A model generated the notes under the pieces. It was not told the DNA's origin and did not search any database. It saw only the letters and a list, made by a program, of their open reading frames with translations. A stretch of DNA of 64,000 nucleotides from Polyangia bacterium (lineage in GTDB: Bacteria; Myxococcota_A; Polyangia; Nannocystales; Nannocystaceae), in assembly GCA_030424595.1 (NCBI GenBank), contig JAUHWG010000040.1:1-64000 (forward strand), given 5' to 3'. Of the stretch, positions 59,906-64,000 are shown in pieces. The number at the start of each line of letters is the position of its first letter. Positions within the stretch are counted from its first letter, which is position 1. The position numbers and the translations under genes were made by a program.

Positions 59906-60147
59906 GGCCTAGCGCGTCCCACGACCTGTCCCTTCGACCTGCTCGCCCCGCGAAGCGTCCGCGCGAAGCGTCCGCGCGAAGCGTCCCTTCGAGGCGTCCC
60001 TTCGAGAGCGGCATGGAGGGCCTCGGGGCGAGCGGGCCCGACGATGGGCGAGACCGGCCCCCGAGCACCCCCGTGTGCGGGGCGCTTGTGGGGTCCGGGA
60101 TCGATCGACTATTCTGCCCATGAATCGCGTTCGAGGCGACTTCGATC

Positions 60148-61161
60148 ATGCTTCTGAGGGGCGCTCCACGGCAGGCGGAGAGAGGGTTCGGCCGCGACGA
60201 GGGCGCAGGCCAGAGGGTGCGTCGTAGCCGTGCGGGCGGCGGCCGCTCGCTCCTCGGACTCCTGCTGACCTCTGCCCTCGCCCCTGCCCTCGTGCTCCCC
60301 ACCGTCGGGCTCACGCCCCGCCCCGCCGAGGCCAGCGGCACCCCGGAGGAGGTCGCCGAGCTCTACGAGGAGGGGCGCAAGGCGATCGAGAACGGCGAGT
60401 TCGACGCGGCGTCGCAGAGCTTCCAGGCGGCCTACGAGGCGATCCCCCGCGAGGAGCTCGAACGCCGAGCTGCGGTGCTCTTCGAGCTGGTCGAGGCGCG
60501 GGTCGCCGCGTTCTCCGAGGACGGTCGACCCTCACACCTCTGCGACGCGACCAAGACCCTCGGCGAGTTCCTCGACGACAACACCGAGATCCGCGGATCA
60601 GCCCGCAGCCGCGACTCTCGCAAGGCGGCAGATCTCCGGGAGACCTACCTCGACGAGCTCGATCTGATCCGCTCGGACAACCCCGGGTTCAGCTGCGACG
60701 ACCCCGAGCCCCCCCCTACACCCGAGGACGTCCCCGAGCCGGAGCCCGAGGGCCACGAGCCCGACCCGCAAGGCCCCCGCGAGCCGACGCAGTTGGTGCG
60801 CCTCCGCGATCCGATGGTCGCCAGCGGCGTCGCCCTCATCGGCGTAGGTTCGCTCCTGCTCGGCTCCGCGACCGTAGGCCTCGGCCTCGGCGCCCATGCA
60901 GAGGCCGAGGGCGAATGGCTGCTTTCGAGCCAACCGGACCTCGCCTCAGACTCCCCTGAGGCGGCCCGCCTCAACACCGTCGGCCGCCAGGCGAACCTCC
61001 TCGCGCTCATCGGCGGGGCCACCGGCGCGGTCGCCCTCGGCTCTGGGATCGCGCTCTACGTGATCGGCAAGCGCCGACAGGCTACATCCGCGCCGACCCT
61101 CTCCTTCTCCCCTTCGCTCTCGCCGCACAGGCTCGGAGGCGGTCTCCACATTCGCTTCTAG
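60148..61161 (+). CDS. TPR-containing membrane protein
   Basis: 337 residues. An Arg-rich start and LLGLLLTSALAPALVLP form a signal peptide or anchor. A helical region (EEVAELYEEGRKAIENGEFD, AASQSFQAAYEAIP) has TPR-like character. Two cysteines at DATKTLGEF and GFSCDDPEP flank a Pro/Glu linker. Two transmembrane helices follow (ASGVALIGVGSLLLGSATVG and NLLALIGGATGAVALGSGIA), then a short beta tail ending in LHIRF. This arrangement is typical of uncharacterised Myxococcota proteins often found near Ser/Thr kinase genes, and one lies 98 bases downstream. Function unknown. Confidence 0.75.
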   Translation: MLLRGAPRQAERGFGRDEGAGQRVRRSRAGGGRSLLGLLLTSALAPALVLPTVGLTPRPAEASGTPEEVAELYEEGRKAIENGEFDAASQSFQAAYEAIPREELERRAAVLFELVEARVAAFSEDGRPSHLCDATKTLGEFLDDNTEIRGSARSRDSRKAADLRETYLDELDLIRSDNPGFSCDDPEPPPTPEDVPEPEPEGHEPDPQGPREPTQLVRLRDPMVASGVALIGVGSLLLGSATVGLGLGAHAEAEGEWLLSSQPDLASDSPEAARLNTVGRQANLLALIGGATGAVALGSGIALYVIGKRRQATSAPTLSFSPSLSPHRLGGGLHIRF

Positions 61162-61259
61162 CGGGGCTCGCGGCTCCGCGCGGTGACCAGCGCTGGAGCC
61201 TGCCACGGGATCTACGCCCGTCTTTCCGCTATGCTAGCGACGTTTTTCGACCGTCGCCG

Positions 61260-62861
<1,602 letters not shown>

Positions 62862-62932
62862 GCCGCAAGGCGTAGGGCGTAGGGCGTAGGGCGCAAGGCG
62901 CAGGGCGCAGGGCATAGGGCGCAGGGCGCAGC
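62862..62932. repeat. 7-base simple repeat (GCGTAGG/GCGCAGG)
   Basis: About ten copies of a heptamer (GGCGTAG, GGCGCAG, GGCATAG variants) start directly after the kinase stop codon. The array has diverged by single transitions only. Confidence 0.9.
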
Positions 62933-63005
62933 CCCGGGCCGCGCCCGAGACGGAACGAGAGGGAACGTGCGGAGCCTCGCCCGTGGCTGCTACGCTCGCG
63001 CGTCT

Positions 63006-63341
63006 ATGCCCGAGAGCCGTCCGCTCGACCTCGTCTGCCCCCGCTGCGGCGGCGTCGAGATCGTCTACTCCTGTGAGCCCGAGTGCTGCTTCAACCATCT
63101 TTGCGGGGGCTGCCGGACCACCTTTCTCACCGCCACCCGCTACCTCGGCGCGCGCCTCCCAGCGCCGCCGCCTCGGCCAGGCGGCGACGAGCCTGACCCG
63201 AGCGACCCCGCGGCCCCCTGCTGCGAGTGTGGCGAGGCCGGGGTGGTCCGGCTCGCCGACGGTCGCTGCTCCTGTGTGGAGTGTGGCGCCCTCCTGGAGC
63301 TGCTCTACGAGGAGATCAGCGACCGACCGCCCCCATCGTGA
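63006..63341 (+). CDS. Zinc-ribbon protein
   Basis: 111 residues, cytoplasmic. The cysteine pairs CPRCGG (residues 10-15) and CFNHLCGGC suggest one zinc site; CCECGE and CSCVECG a second. A Pro-rich linker (LPAPPPRPGGDEPD) separates them. No enzymatic motif. It probably binds nucleic acid or protein through two zinc ribbons. ATG 63006 is chosen because the cysteines begin soon after it. Confidence 0.75.
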   Translation: MPESRPLDLVCPRCGGVEIVYSCEPECCFNHLCGGCRTTFLTATRYLGARLPAPPPRPGGDEPDPSDPAAPCCECGEAGVVRLADGRCSCVECGALLELLYEEISDRPPPS

Positions 63342-63540
63342 CAGCGCACTCGATCCCCCAAGACTCGGGCTCCTCAACGGAGACCGACATCAAGAGACAG
63401 GAGCTCACGAACCTGTGGGCATGACGTGCCCTCCCAGACGTGCGGATTTCAAGCTGGGCACCGGCAGAAAAGCGCCACATCGGCAAGTCCACGGAGCTCG
63501 GAGTTGCAGCTCTTCGCGACAACGTCTAGCCTGAAGAGCG

Positions 63541-64000
63541 GTGGTGATGATGGGTAGACGTACCTGGGTGTCCGCGGGAGGTCTCGTGATCTTCCTGCTC
63601 GCGCCTACCCCCGCCTGGGGCTTCGGTCCCTGCGAAACCACGCGATCTGGGGCTCTCCGCGCGTCGCAATACTTGCCGCTCACGAGCGCGAGCGAACCTG
63701 AGATTCGACCCCTTGCGACGACTCTCCCTTCGTTCCGGGTAACATTGGACGTCGATGAGAGCGCGCTTGCGGAAGCGGTCGCCTTGCGCCACCGTGCCCA
63801 GTTTTCGCAGGCAGCCGACCGCCTTGAGCAATTCGCGGCGTCTGCCCCTGGTAGTCCTCTGGCGGCAGACGCACTCTGGGACGCGTGGCTCATCCGAGTC
63901 GGCTTGGGCGAGACCGGTCGTGCGGAGAAGCTGCGGGCGCGGTACGAGGTTGCGATGGGTCAATCCGCACGGGGCTCCGTCGGCGAGGCGACTGACGAGA
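63541..64000 (+). CDS. Secreted protein with helical-repeat region, partial (runs off right edge)
   Basis: The frame is open from GTG 63541 (or ATG 63547/63550) to the window end, about 153 codons. SAGGLVIFLLAPTPAWG is a signal peptide with a type I cleavage site. The mature part contains LAEAVALRHRAQFSQAADRL and SPLAADALWDAWLIRVGLGE, TPR-like helices, and probably continues with more. Codon use is clearly less GC-biased at third positions (ATT, CTT, GTA, ACA, TTG) than in neighbouring genes, so it may have been acquired by transfer. Its end and function are outside the window. Confidence 0.65.
   Translation, partial: MVMMGRRTWVSAGGLVIFLLAPTPAWGFGPCETTRSGALRASQYLPLTSASEPEIRPLATTLPSFRVTLDVDESALAEAVALRHRAQFSQAADRLEQFAASAPGSPLAADALWDAWLIRVGLGETGRAEKLRARYEVAMGQSARGSVGEATDE

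Overview
This is a GC-rich, gene-dense bacterial chromosome segment, most likely from a myxobacterium of the Nannocystales (Plesiocystis, Enhygromyxa or Nannocystis relatives). That is inferred from content, not from a database match. The clues are about eighteen predicted lipoproteins whose lipobox cysteine is followed by a Ser/Thr/Asp/Gly tether, a Hanks-type kinase with an extracytoplasmic AgmX/PglI-like tail, a TPR lipoprotein resembling the sensor half of myxobacterial kinases, and fibro-slime, IgGFc-binding-like and DUF2330 proteins. No phage, CRISPR array, rRNA or intact transposase gene was seen.

Layout. 0.6-6.3 kb: a membrane protein, a SAM methyltransferase, a four-gene leftward cluster (repeat lipoprotein, JmjC/cupin_8 oxygenase, protein with a UvrD-like Tudor tail, metallophosphoesterase) and a glutaredoxin. 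6.3-12.7 kb: surface lipoproteins (IgGFc-binding-like, CapA-like), a small leftward gene and a frameshifted secreted-protein gene. 12.7-20.6 kb: a multidomain rhomboid protease, thioredoxin reductase, a cyclic-nucleotide-binding protein, a GNAT acetyltransferase, and glgC-glgA for glycogen synthesis. 20.9-29.3 kb: VWA lipoprotein, two zincin-like proteins (one apparently degenerate), an ERI-1-like exonuclease, a large helical-repeat lipoprotein and a cell-envelope protein. 29.4-36.4 kb: tRNA-Phe with a terminator, a HEAT-repeat/RNA methyltransferase fusion, two lipoproteins, and the kinase-less TPR protein. 36.9-50.4 kb: beta-propeller lipoprotein, OFA-family transporter, OmpA/Pal-like lipoprotein, dolichol/phytol-kinase-like membrane protein, two alpha/beta hydrolases, fibro-slime adhesin, BPI-like lipoprotein. 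50.8-64 kb: c-type-cytochrome-like lipoprotein, fatty-acid hydroxylase, metallophosphoesterase lipoprotein, SRPBCC protein, DUF2330 protein, TPR membrane protein, Ser/Thr kinase, zinc-ribbon protein, and a secreted protein that runs off the right edge.

Functionally the window is dominated by cell-surface and periplasmic proteins. Housekeeping is limited to glycogen synthesis, thiol redox (trxB, grx) and one tRNA.

The most unusual signal is not a gene. A family of long imperfect palindromes with CTAGCAG-type ends lies directly at gene 3' ends (best copies 445-608, 2135-2232, 57791-57975; partial copies 9454, 12650, 53904, 55326). In three cases the CTAG supplies the TAG stop codon of the preceding gene. 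There is also heavy minisatellite and simple-repeat content between genes, and a decayed duplicate of the fatty-acid hydroxylase 3' end.
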